Shown here piece by piece: positions 1 to 8,327 of a stretch of 32,179 bases of DNA. Each line of letters starts with the position of its first letter. Position 1 is the first letter of the stretch. Both the position numbers and the translations under genes were made by a program. The notes below the pieces were generated by a model, which searched no databases, was not told the origin of the DNA, and saw only the letters and a list, made by a program, of their open reading frames with translations. Source of the DNA: Paracoccaceae bacterium (lineage in GTDB: Bacteria; Pseudomonadota; Alphaproteobacteria; Rhodobacterales; Rhodobacteraceae); NCBI GenBank assembly GCA_026707935.1, contig JAPOVX010000236.1, positions 1 through 32,179 of the forward strand, in the 5' to 3' direction.

Positions 1-1439
1 TCGTGCGGCTTGTAAAGCAGGAGCCAGCCCGACTCCTCCTCCGACAGTTCCAGCAGGCGCTGGTAGGCGTCGCGGCGCTCTGTCGGGTCGGTTGCATAAC
101 GCGCCTGTTCGTAGGTGGAATCCCATTCGGGATGCGAGGGGACCCAGAGATTGCGCTGTGCCGCCCACGATTTTGGCGACCAGTGGGTGTCAAACGCGCC
201 CATCGGGTCCGGGTAGTACATGGGGTTCGACCAGGCGCGGAAGTTGACGTCGTCGTGGTCGGGCTTCTTCGAGTGGAAGGTGGCCCAATCCTCCTCCTGC
301 AGGCGCAGGTTCAAGCCGCACGCGGCCCACTGCTGCTGGATCACCTGCGCGGCGAGATCGCCATACAGGTAGTAATTGCCGGGATGCGAAATCACCATCT
401 CCTCGCCGTCATAGCCCGCCTCCGCGAGCAATCGACGCGCTTCCTCAGGGTCGTGCTTGATGAGCTCCAACCCCTCAATGTAGAGCGGTGCGCCGTACTC
501 TGGGAACTGGTGGGCGGTTGGGCGCTCGGCCAGGCCGCTCCACAAGCCGTCGACCAGCGCCTGACGGTCAGTGCAGAGGCGAACTGCCTTGCGGACCAGT
601 GGGTTGTCGGTGGGCGGATTGTTCTGGTGGATGAGCCACACGTGGAACATGGGCCAGGTAACGCCCTGGGTGCGGAAGCCCTCGTCGGGGATCGCCGACG
701 CCTGGTCGGGTGGAATTTGGGCGATAATGTCGAATTCGCCGTTCACGAGACCAGTAACGCGGCTGGCCACTTCGGGCACATGGAGCATGGTGACCTTTTC
801 CAGCGCGGACGGTTCACCCCAATGGTCGTCGAAGCGTTCGAGGACCAGGCTTCGGCCCGGATCAAACTCAGTCACTTGATAAGGGCCGGTTCCGACCGGG
901 TTGAGTCTGGCCTCGTCGAAGCCCACTTTCTCATGGTACTCTTTCGAGGCGATGCCGGCCGAGCGGGCCGAGATCAAGGTCAGAAAGGCGGGCTCTTCAC
1001 GAAGAGTGTGGATGCGAACCGTATGGTTGTCGACCACTTCCACGTTCGAGAAATTGTAATGCCAGCGGCCCCAGGCACTGAAGAACTCAGGGTCCTCATG
1101 ATGATACATACGGTTGAGCGAGAACGCGACGTCATCCGCGTCTAATGTATCGCCGTTGTGGAACACCACGCCTTCACGCAGTTTCAGTTCCCACACGGTA
1201 GGCTCAAGTTGGGCCCACTCTGTGGCAAGGCCAGCCTTGAACGACAACGGGGTGGAAAAGCTGTCGCGCTCGATCAGCGTGTCATAGATCTGGTAGAGCA
1301 TCGGCGCCCCGGAGTTGCCCGTGTTGTCTTGGGGGTCCAGGCCTTTTTCGAAGGAGGGAAACGCGATGCGCAACTCCTGCGCCCCAGCGCCAAAAGCGGT
1401 TATCGCTGCCAGTGCAGCGGTGACGAATAATTTCTTCAT
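1..1439 (-). CDS. ABC transporter family 5 solute-binding protein, copy 1 (3' end cut by window edge)
   Basis: Periplasmic binding protein of the dipeptide/oligopeptide/nickel family (SBP_bac_5). About 479 of 512 residues are present; the C-terminal 33 lie outside the window. I could find no base difference from the second copy at 3580-5018. The start is placed at the ATG whose complement is at 1437-1439, because this gives a clean Sec signal peptide (MKKLFVTAALAA, cleavage near an AGA-QE site at about residue 20); a longer in-frame start would bury it. Family marks include the VGTGPY motif, the EARRLLAEAGY segment and a WELKLREGVVFHNGD segment near residue 90. No permease or ATPase gene is adjacent, so it is either an orphan receptor or one displaced by rearrangement. 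The ligand cannot be predicted. Confidence 0.9.
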   Translation of the reverse strand, partial: MKKLFVTAALAAITAFGAGAQELRIAFPSFEKGLDPQDNTGNSGAPMLYQIYDTLIERDSFSTPLSFKAGLATEWAQLEPTVWELKLREGVVFHNGDTLDADDVAFSLNRMYHHEDPEFFSAWGRWHYNFSNVEVVDNHTVRIHTLREEPAFLTLISARSAGIASKEYHEKVGFDEARLNPVGTGPYQVTEFDPGRSLVLERFDDHWGEPSALEKVTMLHVPEVASRVTGLVNGEFDIIAQIPPDQASAIPDEGFRTQGVTWPMFHVWLIHQNNPPTDNPLVRKAVRLCTDRQALVDGLWSGLAERPTAHQFPEYGAPLYIEGLELIKHDPEEARRLLAEAGYDGEEMVISHPGNYYLYGDLAAQVIQQQWAACGLNLRLQEEDWATFHSKKPDHDDVNFRAWSNPMYYPDPMGAFDTHWSPKSWAAQRNLWVPSHPEWDSTYEQARYATDPTERRDAYQRLLELSEEESGWLLLYKPH

Positions 1440-1830
1440 GTCGTCTCTTTTCTTTTCTGCGCCGAATAGATTCGGCACCAAAAAATCTAGTTGTTCCTCC
1501 AGTATTTCACCAATCGATTGATTCAATGCAAACTGTCACTTTGTCAATGCGGGCATCGTGAGCCGTGAACTGGCTGACAGGATCGCCGGCCCTTCATTCC
1601 CTCGGAGCCTGCCACGCATCATCGGAAGACAAAACCCCGGTGGATGCCGCCGCTGGTATTGACCGGCTGCTCAACTGGGCCAGCGGGTTCGGCTGGCCGT
1701 TTGACGCGCAATGGCCACCGGAAAACACGTTCAAATACAGGTCAGGTTAGAGAAACTCGCTCTCAATTTTCTTCGGCGACTCCGCCAAATTGGTAAATTC
1801 ATTGTCTTCCATACCTCAAAACCGCCCGCC
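1..1830. repeat. Direct repeat copy A (pairs with 3580-5409)
   Basis: This block reads the same as 3580-5409 at a constant offset of 3579 bases; I found no mismatch by eye. It covers most of the binding-protein gene and 391 bases upstream of its start. Perfect identity stops at 1831, where the sequence becomes an IS630 transposase tail that differs from its partner at several positions. Either a very recent segmental duplication or gene conversion, or an assembly duplication, would give this pattern. Confidence 0.93.
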
Positions 1831-1935
1831 GCCCAATGGCATTAATCTTTTTCACGATGCCGATTCCTGCAGCCTCTGGTGTCCCTTTCTCCATGCCTCC
1901 ACGAGATCTTCGGGCTGCTTGCTCCAGCGGAACGA
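1831..1935 (-). mobile_element. IS630-type transposase 3' tail fragment
   Basis: On the minus strand this encodes a peptide ending VEAWRKGHQRLQESAS (stop complement at 1852). It is nearly the same as the end of the broken IS630 transposase at 5431-6266, which ends VEAWRKGHQRLQELAS. The nucleotides match 5410-5514 with roughly eight differences in about 105 bases, and the match stops near 1935. It is therefore a truncated IS end, not a gene, and marks one boundary of the perfect direct repeat. Confidence 0.75.
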
Positions 1936-1937
1936 GG

Positions 1938-2198
1938 GTGAAGGAGAGGCTCCGGACCGAAGGCAGGCAGGTCGTCGTCCATTACCGCAAGCCGAAGGAA
2001 GAGCGCAGCATGCGGAAGCGGTGGCGCAGGCATGTCGCCGCCCTGGTCGAGATCCAGGAGCAGGTCCGGGATCGCCGCGACAGGGTGCCGCCAAACCTTG
2101 AAGACAGCCCCTATGCCCGGGCGGCCGACGCCTTTCTCTCGATCGACCTGTCAGAGCTCGAGGTCAACGATCCGCCGCTCGGCTATGGCCGGGACTGA
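1938..2198 (+). pseudogene. Truncated conserved hypothetical protein (C-terminal part)
   Basis: An open frame with no credible start runs out of the IS630 tail and ends at a TGA at 2196-2198. The product is basic at first (RKPKEERSMRKRWRRH), then has a helical ALVEIQEQ stretch and an acidic ending (SIDLSELEVNDPPLGYGRD). I recall a family of short alphaproteobacterial hypothetical proteins ending in a similar Asp-Leu-Ser-Glu-Leu-Glu, then Pro-x-Gly-Tyr/Phe-Gly-Arg-Asp pattern. The fragment is read as the C-terminal part of such a protein, cut by the IS end. Function unknown. Confidence 0.4.
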
Positions 2199-3384
2199 CG
2201 GCCCGGCATGCTTCCGGTCGCGCGGTAACGTTACCATGCATAGTGGAACCGTATGTGTCGACGCACCGCAGAACGCGCGTCGGGAAACAACACCGGTTGG
2301 TGTGGGTCATGCGCCACGACGCATCAGCCAGCGTGATCGGGCGACCGTGGAACAGGGTCCGGTAGGGACCGCATCGGATGATGGCGGTTTCATCGCCCGC
2401 ACCTTGCCAGGAGGATGCCGGCAATCGCGAAATGGCCACGGAGGGACTGCCTGGGGAGCGGAGGGTTCGATGGTATCGGGCATGACCCGGTGCCGGGTTG
2501 CCGAGACGTTCCGCGGTCCCGGACCGATTGCAGGTACGGCCCGGGATTCCGGCCCGCGACGACGCCGGACGGGCTCGACCCCGTGGTGCCGACCGCTCCA
2601 GGCGTTCGGGTTGGGTCAATCGGCTCCACGAAAGCAGTGTTCTCACAAGGTCGGTGCTGCTGCCCCGGAAGTCATCCGAAGCCCGGAAAAGCAGTGAATT
2701 CAGTCGCAAGGCCGGGTATCCTGTTGGTCCTGCCCCACCGGAGAGGCACATTGACGGGTCGAAGGGTCAAGGGCAGTGCGCAAGGGGACCCGGGAACAAG
2801 ATCCGAATGCCGGGATCCGGTGCCGGGAGAGCACCAAAAGCCGGAATAGGGTGGTCAAGGAAACGGTCAGATGCAGCGAGAGGGAGGCGTTATCAAAATG
2901 TTCGGGAAAAAATCAACCGTGATTTCAACGACATACCGAGGTGGGCATTATGAATCGACTTAGAAATGCGGGGGCATGAGGCTCACGATGGCCTGCGAGA
3001 GACCTGTCGTTGCCTTCGACCCATGTCCCCATCGAAACGGTCTCCCCCGGAACATTCAATCCGGAACCGACAGTTCAATGCTCGCTCTATAGTGTCAAAC
3101 GAAAATCCTCGGCGGACCGCTCGGACAGCCCGACGGAGCCTGCACCGCCAGATCCTCGACAGGCACGAATAAACACCCGGCGTTGGCGCGCCCTGTGTGC
3201 GGCGTTTCGTGATGACGCCGCAGGGCCGCCGACAAGTGCAGATGACGAGAGTAGATACTTGATCCGAGCGCCATTAGGCATGACGGTCAATGGTCAAAAG
3301 GGGGGGCGAGCAGTTACTTGAAATTGAACCATAGCCAATTGGCCAGGGCCTGCCTCGGAATAATGGCGTAGCGGACCGGGAACA
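2199..3384. other. Gene-poor spacer between the two binding-protein copies
   Basis: About 1.2 kb with only short, low-quality frames on both strands. None has a ribosome binding site plus a recognisable protein pattern. It contains a 12-base perfect palindrome at 2224-2235 and ends at the strong hairpin at 3385-3426. I see no RNA gene in it. Decayed coding sequence is possible but I recognise none. Confidence 0.5.
2224..2235. promoter_or_regulatory. Palindrome resembling a LacI/GalR-type operator
   Basis: GGTAACGTTACC is a perfect 12-base palindrome with a central CG, the usual form of LacI/GalR-family operators. No intact gene starts within the next kilobase, so if it was an operator its target gene has been lost. 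A chance palindrome cannot be excluded. Confidence 0.25.
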
Positions 3385-3426
3385 GACGGGACGGGTCTCC
3401 GGGCAGTTCCGGGGACCCGTCCCGTC
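3385..3426 (-). terminator. Strong stem-loop downstream of the binding-protein gene
   Basis: An 18-base stem (left arm 3385-3402, right arm 3409-3426) pairs throughout, with one G-U-type exception, around a 6-base loop (gcagtt). It lies 54 bases beyond the stop of the minus-strand binding-protein gene. No clear U-tract follows on that strand, so it may act as a terminator or as a 3'-end stabiliser. Confidence 0.65.
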
Positions 3427-3479
3427 CTAGAAATTCGCATCGATCGTGACTTTACCCGTCGCCCGGAGCCGGGCTGGGT

Positions 3480-5018
3480 TCACTGGTCAACCTGGATTTC
3501 ACCACCGCGAAGCGGAATCACATAGGGCCGCTGTGCGATCGGAATGTCGAAGGAAACGCCGTCGCGCATACCGTAAAGCTCGTGCGGCTTGTAAAGCAGG
3601 AGCCAGCCCGACTCCTCCTCCGACAGTTCCAGCAGGCGCTGGTAGGCGTCGCGGCGCTCTGTCGGGTCGGTTGCATAACGCGCCTGTTCGTAGGTGGAAT
3701 CCCATTCGGGATGCGAGGGGACCCAGAGATTGCGCTGTGCCGCCCACGATTTTGGCGACCAGTGGGTGTCAAACGCGCCCATCGGGTCCGGGTAGTACAT
3801 GGGGTTCGACCAGGCGCGGAAGTTGACGTCGTCGTGGTCGGGCTTCTTCGAGTGGAAGGTGGCCCAATCCTCCTCCTGCAGGCGCAGGTTCAAGCCGCAC
3901 GCGGCCCACTGCTGCTGGATCACCTGCGCGGCGAGATCGCCATACAGGTAGTAATTGCCGGGATGCGAAATCACCATCTCCTCGCCGTCATAGCCCGCCT
4001 CCGCGAGCAATCGACGCGCTTCCTCAGGGTCGTGCTTGATGAGCTCCAACCCCTCAATGTAGAGCGGTGCGCCGTACTCTGGGAACTGGTGGGCGGTTGG
4101 GCGCTCGGCCAGGCCGCTCCACAAGCCGTCGACCAGCGCCTGACGGTCAGTGCAGAGGCGAACTGCCTTGCGGACCAGTGGGTTGTCGGTGGGCGGATTG
4201 TTCTGGTGGATGAGCCACACGTGGAACATGGGCCAGGTAACGCCCTGGGTGCGGAAGCCCTCGTCGGGGATCGCCGACGCCTGGTCGGGTGGAATTTGGG
4301 CGATAATGTCGAATTCGCCGTTCACGAGACCAGTAACGCGGCTGGCCACTTCGGGCACATGGAGCATGGTGACCTTTTCCAGCGCGGACGGTTCACCCCA
4401 ATGGTCGTCGAAGCGTTCGAGGACCAGGCTTCGGCCCGGATCAAACTCAGTCACTTGATAAGGGCCGGTTCCGACCGGGTTGAGTCTGGCCTCGTCGAAG
4501 CCCACTTTCTCATGGTACTCTTTCGAGGCGATGCCGGCCGAGCGGGCCGAGATCAAGGTCAGAAAGGCGGGCTCTTCACGAAGAGTGTGGATGCGAACCG
4601 TATGGTTGTCGACCACTTCCACGTTCGAGAAATTGTAATGCCAGCGGCCCCAGGCACTGAAGAACTCAGGGTCCTCATGATGATACATACGGTTGAGCGA
4701 GAACGCGACGTCATCCGCGTCTAATGTATCGCCGTTGTGGAACACCACGCCTTCACGCAGTTTCAGTTCCCACACGGTAGGCTCAAGTTGGGCCCACTCT
4801 GTGGCAAGGCCAGCCTTGAACGACAACGGGGTGGAAAAGCTGTCGCGCTCGATCAGCGTGTCATAGATCTGGTAGAGCATCGGCGCCCCGGAGTTGCCCG
4901 TGTTGTCTTGGGGGTCCAGGCCTTTTTCGAAGGAGGGAAACGCGATGCGCAACTCCTGCGCCCCAGCGCCAAAAGCGGTTATCGCTGCCAGTGCAGCGGT
5001 GACGAATAATTTCTTCAT
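3480..5018 (-). CDS. ABC transporter family 5 solute-binding protein, copy 2 (complete)
   Basis: Complete 512-residue periplasmic binding protein of the peptide/nickel type. The start is the ATG complement at 5016-5018, preceded by a purine-rich stretch (aaagagacgac). The first 20 residues form a Sec signal peptide, without a lipoprotein Cys. Order of landmarks: mature N-terminus QELRIAFPSFEKGLD; a GVVFHNGDTLDADDVAFSL region typical of the family near residue 95; NPVGTGPYQV near the middle; DPEEARRLLAEAGYDGEE before the C-terminal lobe. The length is normal for the family. A strong hairpin follows the stop and no transport partners are adjacent. Together with copy 1 it could give a double gene dose of one receptor. 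The ligand is unknown; some family members bind sugars or opines rather than peptides. Confidence 0.93.
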   Translation of the reverse strand: MKKLFVTAALAAITAFGAGAQELRIAFPSFEKGLDPQDNTGNSGAPMLYQIYDTLIERDSFSTPLSFKAGLATEWAQLEPTVWELKLREGVVFHNGDTLDADDVAFSLNRMYHHEDPEFFSAWGRWHYNFSNVEVVDNHTVRIHTLREEPAFLTLISARSAGIASKEYHEKVGFDEARLNPVGTGPYQVTEFDPGRSLVLERFDDHWGEPSALEKVTMLHVPEVASRVTGLVNGEFDIIAQIPPDQASAIPDEGFRTQGVTWPMFHVWLIHQNNPPTDNPLVRKAVRLCTDRQALVDGLWSGLAERPTAHQFPEYGAPLYIEGLELIKHDPEEARRLLAEAGYDGEEMVISHPGNYYLYGDLAAQVIQQQWAACGLNLRLQEEDWATFHSKKPDHDDVNFRAWSNPMYYPDPMGAFDTHWSPKSWAAQRNLWVPSHPEWDSTYEQARYATDPTERRDAYQRLLELSEEESGWLLLYKPHELYGMRDGVSFDIPIAQRPYVIPLRGGEIQVDQ

Positions 5019-5409
5019 GTCGTCTCTTTTCTTTTCTGCGCCGAATAGATTCGGCACCAAAAAATCTAGTTGTTCCTCCAGTATTTCACCAATCGATTGA
5101 TTCAATGCAAACTGTCACTTTGTCAATGCGGGCATCGTGAGCCGTGAACTGGCTGACAGGATCGCCGGCCCTTCATTCCCTCGGAGCCTGCCACGCATCA
5201 TCGGAAGACAAAACCCCGGTGGATGCCGCCGCTGGTATTGACCGGCTGCTCAACTGGGCCAGCGGGTTCGGCTGGCCGTTTGACGCGCAATGGCCACCGG
5301 AAAACACGTTCAAATACAGGTCAGGTTAGAGAAACTCGCTCTCAATTTTCTTCGGCGACTCCGCCAAATTGGTAAATTCATTGTCTTCCATACCTCAAAA
5401 CCGCCCGCC
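3580..5409. repeat. Direct repeat copy B (pairs with 1-1830)
   Basis: Second member of the perfect direct repeat. It includes coding sequence for residues 1-479 of the binding protein and 391 bases of its 5' flank. Its right end at 5409 joins the longer IS630 remnant, so both copies abut the same kind of IS end but not the same sequence. Confidence 0.93.
5106..5409. other. Upstream region of the binding-protein gene (also present at 1527-1830)
   Basis: About 300 bases between the binding-protein gene and the IS630 remnant, duplicated exactly. It probably carries the promoter of the binding-protein gene on the minus strand, but I could not place -35 and -10 boxes with confidence. A 61-codon plus-strand frame inside it has no recognisable features and is probably spurious. 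Confidence 0.4.
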
Positions 5410-5430
5410 ACCCAATGGCTTTATTCTTTT

Positions 5431-6266
5431 TCACGATGCCAATTCCTGCAGCCTCTGGTGTCCCTTTCTCCATGCCTCCACGAAATCTCCGGGCTTCTTG
5501 CTCCGGCGGAACGGACGGGCATCATTGGTGTTGTTGTGCTCGATGCAGGTCTCGATCCCCGCGGCGACGCGGTCGAGGAAGGCGAGGAATTCCGCCGAGC
5601 AGTGATGCTCGCGCATCTGGCCGGTGACCTTTGCGGTCGCGACATCGACGGCCGCCATCAGGCAGGTGGTGCCGTTGCGCTTGTGATATTGTGTGCGGGT
5701 CTCGGGACGGTCGGGCTTCATCGGCAAGGGTTTCCGCGCCTGCCCCAGCGCCTGGATTCGCGTCTTCGCCTCCACCGAGATGACCACAGCGTGGTCAGGC
5801 GGGTTGACGTAGAGGCCGACGACGCCGCGGCGCTTTGGCGCGAACCGGGGGGCGCGGGAAACCTTGAATGTCCTGACCCTGTGCGGTTTCTGGCCGTTGT
5901 GCTTCTGTGCTTCAGGATGCGGAACATCGTCAAGACGGCAATCCCCGGTTTCTTCGCAAGCGCCCACAGCGTCCAGCGACTGGCGTGCTCCGGCGACGGC
6001 GACATCACAAGCCCGATCCGTTCGCTGACCTTGTCCGCCGATATCGGCTTGCGACCCCGTCTCCGGAGGATGTCGTTACGCAGGCCGTCAACACCCGCCA
6101 CGAGGAAGCGGTCCAACCAGCGCCAGACCGTCGGCTTCGAAATGCCGGTGACCCGCAACGTCAGCGACAGGGTGAAACCGGCACCGAAGTGAAGGATGAT
6201 GGTCGCCCCCTGCTCATGCTTGCGGACCGATGCGGATCGGTCCTGATCCCCCTCAAGACGCGCCAA
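5431..6266 (-). pseudogene. IS630-family transposase, frameshifted and internally deleted
   Basis: The minus strand encodes, in two frames, the parts of an IS630-type DDE transposase. The first is an N-terminal helix-turn-helix region (LRVTGISKPTVWRWLDRF, then a DILRRRGRKP linker) starting near 6266. The frame must change near 5905-5912, after FRILK. It then continues as GQKPHRVRTFKV and VVGLYVNPPDHAVV, down to a stop at 5431. The first catalytic Asp (usually in VDEK) reads Glu in VEAK. The segment that should hold the second Asp (DNYATHKH in relatives) and most of the sequence before the final VEAWRKGHQRLQ is missing. It cannot be active by itself. Confidence 0.85.
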
Positions 6267-6450
6267 GTCTTACTCGCTCGTTACGATCCGGGGTCTCCTG
6301 GACTCTTTTGCCACTCCGGTTCCGCTCCCACCTTGAAACTGCGCGGCTTTCGCAGGCAGCGGTTGAATCATTCGCCACAGGGAAATGGAATCCCCGAAAG
6401 CGATCATAATACGAGCAGGACCTGACGAGACTGTAGGGGGAAGGCTCTCC

Positions 6451-7056
6451 GACGTGCGGGAGGGGCTCATGGTTCCTCGGAATCACGAGAAGAAGGGGCG
6501 GCCCTGGCTCAATAACGGATCATGTGTCCGGCTCAGACCGGAGCGGGCGAACCATGTCAGGTTCTACGACTTCGTCCTGGATCGCACCCATGATGGGCGA
6601 GCTTTTCGAACGCTCAATATCATCGATGAGTTTGCCAGGGAGGCGCTGGTGATCCGCTTGGACCGGAACTGAACTCGACTGACGTGGTGGACGACCGCCA
6701 GCTGCGTTCGTCAAGGCCGCGCTGGCGATCACGGCCTCCGTCAGCGCGTCATTCCGAAGGTGTTACGGCCCCGAGTTCATCGCTCGAAATGTTCGAGACT
6801 GGATTGCCGCCGTCGGTGCAAAGACAGCCAACATCGAGCCAGGCTCACCCCGGGAAATCGGCTACCGCGAAAGCTTCAAAGCCCGTTTCCGGAACGTATT
6901 CCTCAACGGTGAGATCTTCTACTCCCTGAAAGAGGCCCGGATCATCATCGAAGAATGGCGGCGCCATGACAACACCGTCACGCCACATAGCGCCCCGGGA
7001 TACCGACCGCCCGGCCCAGAAAGCTTTGCCGACCGACCTCAGGCCGGTCATCCACT
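6451..7056 (+). pseudogene. IS3-family transposase OrfB, multiple frameshifts
   Basis: Reading on the plus strand gives an IS3-type integrase core in pieces: REGLMVPRNHEKKGRPWL, then CVRLRPERANHV and FVLDRTHDGRAFRTLNIIDEF, up to a TGA at 6670-6672. The frame then shifts, giving NSTDVVDD. Another shift leads to GPEFIARNVRDWIAAVGA, IEPGSPREIGYRESF, GEIFYSLKEARIIIEEW and PHSAPGYRPPGPE near 7020. The second catalytic Asp (DNGPEF in relatives) has become Tyr in CYGPEF, while the catalytic Glu region (GYRESF) is kept. OrfA is not recognisable upstream. It is a dead element in tandem with the IS630 remnant. Confidence 0.85.
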
Positions 7057-7199
7057 AACGATCAAACAGGACCACCTGCCGAAGGCCGATCAAAGGCGAT
7101 CCTGCTCTCCGCGTTGACTTGGCCCGGATTGCCGAAGGCGTATCCGCCCGGACGCGAGCCGTGGGTTGCCGAGCCCAAATAGGCACGGACGCCGCGCGG

Positions 7200-8078
7200 C
7201 TACTTCTCCCAACCGTCTACGATCGAAGTGGCAAGCTGCAGGAAATCCTGGATCAGTGGCCGGTTGCGACGCGATTTCAGGCAGATGATATAGGCGCGCG
7301 TGAACATTTCGGAATCCGTGACCAATAGCGGTCGCAGTTCCGGGTGCGGCGCGAATTCCGCCTCGGAAATGACGCCGATGCCGAGCCCGCGGATGATCGC
7401 TTCACGCAGACCCTCGCGGCTCTCGATCTCGAAGACCGGTTCCGGCGTCACGCCCCGCGTGGTTGCGGCGCTGTTGAAAGCCGCCTGGGTGGTCGAACTG
7501 GCGGTTCGGACGATCATGTCCTCGCCCTCCAGTTCCTCCAGGCGAATACTGCGTCTCCGCGCCAGCCTGTGTCGCCGGTTCACGACCACGAATATCCTGT
7601 GCCGGTTGTAAAACACCGAATGAATGGTGTTGCTGGCGCAGTCGCGTCCGACAAATCCGATGTCGGCCTTGAACTCCTCCAGATCGTTCAAGACGTCCTC
7701 GATCAGCCCAAGGCGAACGGAGCACTTGATGCTGGGGCGTTGCTCGCGAAAGGCCACGAGAAGTTCCATGACGTCGTAGGGACCGACCGCACTGAATCTG
7801 AGTTCGCCAATCTCGAGATTCCTGGCTGCATCGAGAAAGGCGATGGCTTCCTGTGTGTGGCCGTGGAGGTCGTGGGTGATGCGATGCAGGGTCCGACCCA
7901 CCGAAGTCAGCCTGATGGATCGGCCCTTGCGGTGGAACAGTTCGACGCCGAACCGCGCTTCCAGGTTGCCCACGTGCGATGAAATGGTCGGCTGCCCCAC
8001 GTTAAGTTTCTGCGCCGCACGGGTGAAGCTGCCCTCGGTCGCGACATAATGGAACGCTTCAAGCCACTTTTGATACAT
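7200..8078 (-). CDS. LysR-family transcriptional regulator
   Basis: A 292-residue LysR-type regulator of normal length. Residues 1-60 form the winged helix-turn-helix (SFTRAAQKLNVGQPTISSHV, then LEARFGVELFHRKGR and LTSVG). The remainder is the co-inducer-binding domain, with an EDMIVRTAS segment and REGLREAIIRGLGIGVISEAE near residue 225. The gene is divergent from the aldolase operon across 249 bases, the standard arrangement for a LysR protein that controls its neighbour. The family includes regulators linked to aminoethylphosphonate catabolism, and the overall look (short DNA-binding domain, GPYDVMELLVAFREQ) is compatible with that group, but the subfamily is inferred mainly from the phosphonatase-like gene downstream. 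Confidence 0.92.
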   Translation of the reverse strand: MYQKWLEAFHYVATEGSFTRAAQKLNVGQPTISSHVGNLEARFGVELFHRKGRSIRLTSVGRTLHRITHDLHGHTQEAIAFLDAARNLEIGELRFSAVGPYDVMELLVAFREQRPSIKCSVRLGLIEDVLNDLEEFKADIGFVGRDCASNTIHSVFYNRHRIFVVVNRRHRLARRRSIRLEELEGEDMIVRTASSTTQAAFNSAATTRGVTPEPVFEIESREGLREAIIRGLGIGVISEAEFAPHPELRPLLVTDSEMFTRAYIICLKSRRNRPLIQDFLQLATSIVDGWEK

Positions 8079-8256
8079 TGATCAGATCGATGGAATGCTC
8101 ACGTTTTCCAATTTTACCAGATACCAAGCCGAATGCTAGTCTAATTGAATTCGAGACCTGCAACGACATGGAACTGGCGGCGTGAAAATGGCCTGCAACC
8201 AAGCCGAACTGAACCGTATCATCTTGCTGCACAAAACAATGCACCGGACTGACGCT

Positions 8257-8280
8257 GACAATCCGAACATTTCGATTGTC
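8257..8280. promoter_or_regulatory. Inverted repeat in the LysR/aldolase intergenic region, candidate operator
   Basis: GACAATC (8257-8263) and GATTGTC (8274-8280) form a perfect 7-base inverted repeat with a 10-base spacer, 47 bases before the aldolase ATG. The position within a divergent LysR promoter region suits an operator or activation site. It could also be a small hairpin in the aldolase leader. Confidence 0.4.
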
Positions 8281-8327
8281 GGATCCTCCGGGAACGTTCA
8301 CCGATAACGACGGGTCCGGTTGTTACC

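Noticed and set aside
1565-1750. 61-codon frame present in both repeat copies (also 5144-5329)
   Set aside because: It is identical only because the DNA is duplicated; there is no ribosome binding site or family resemblance.
3582-4724. Long plus-strand frame (380 codons) opposite the binding-protein gene, repeated at 3-1145
   Set aside because: It is the antisense shadow of an intact, family-recognisable gene in GC-rich DNA and its product has no recognisable domain or start signal.
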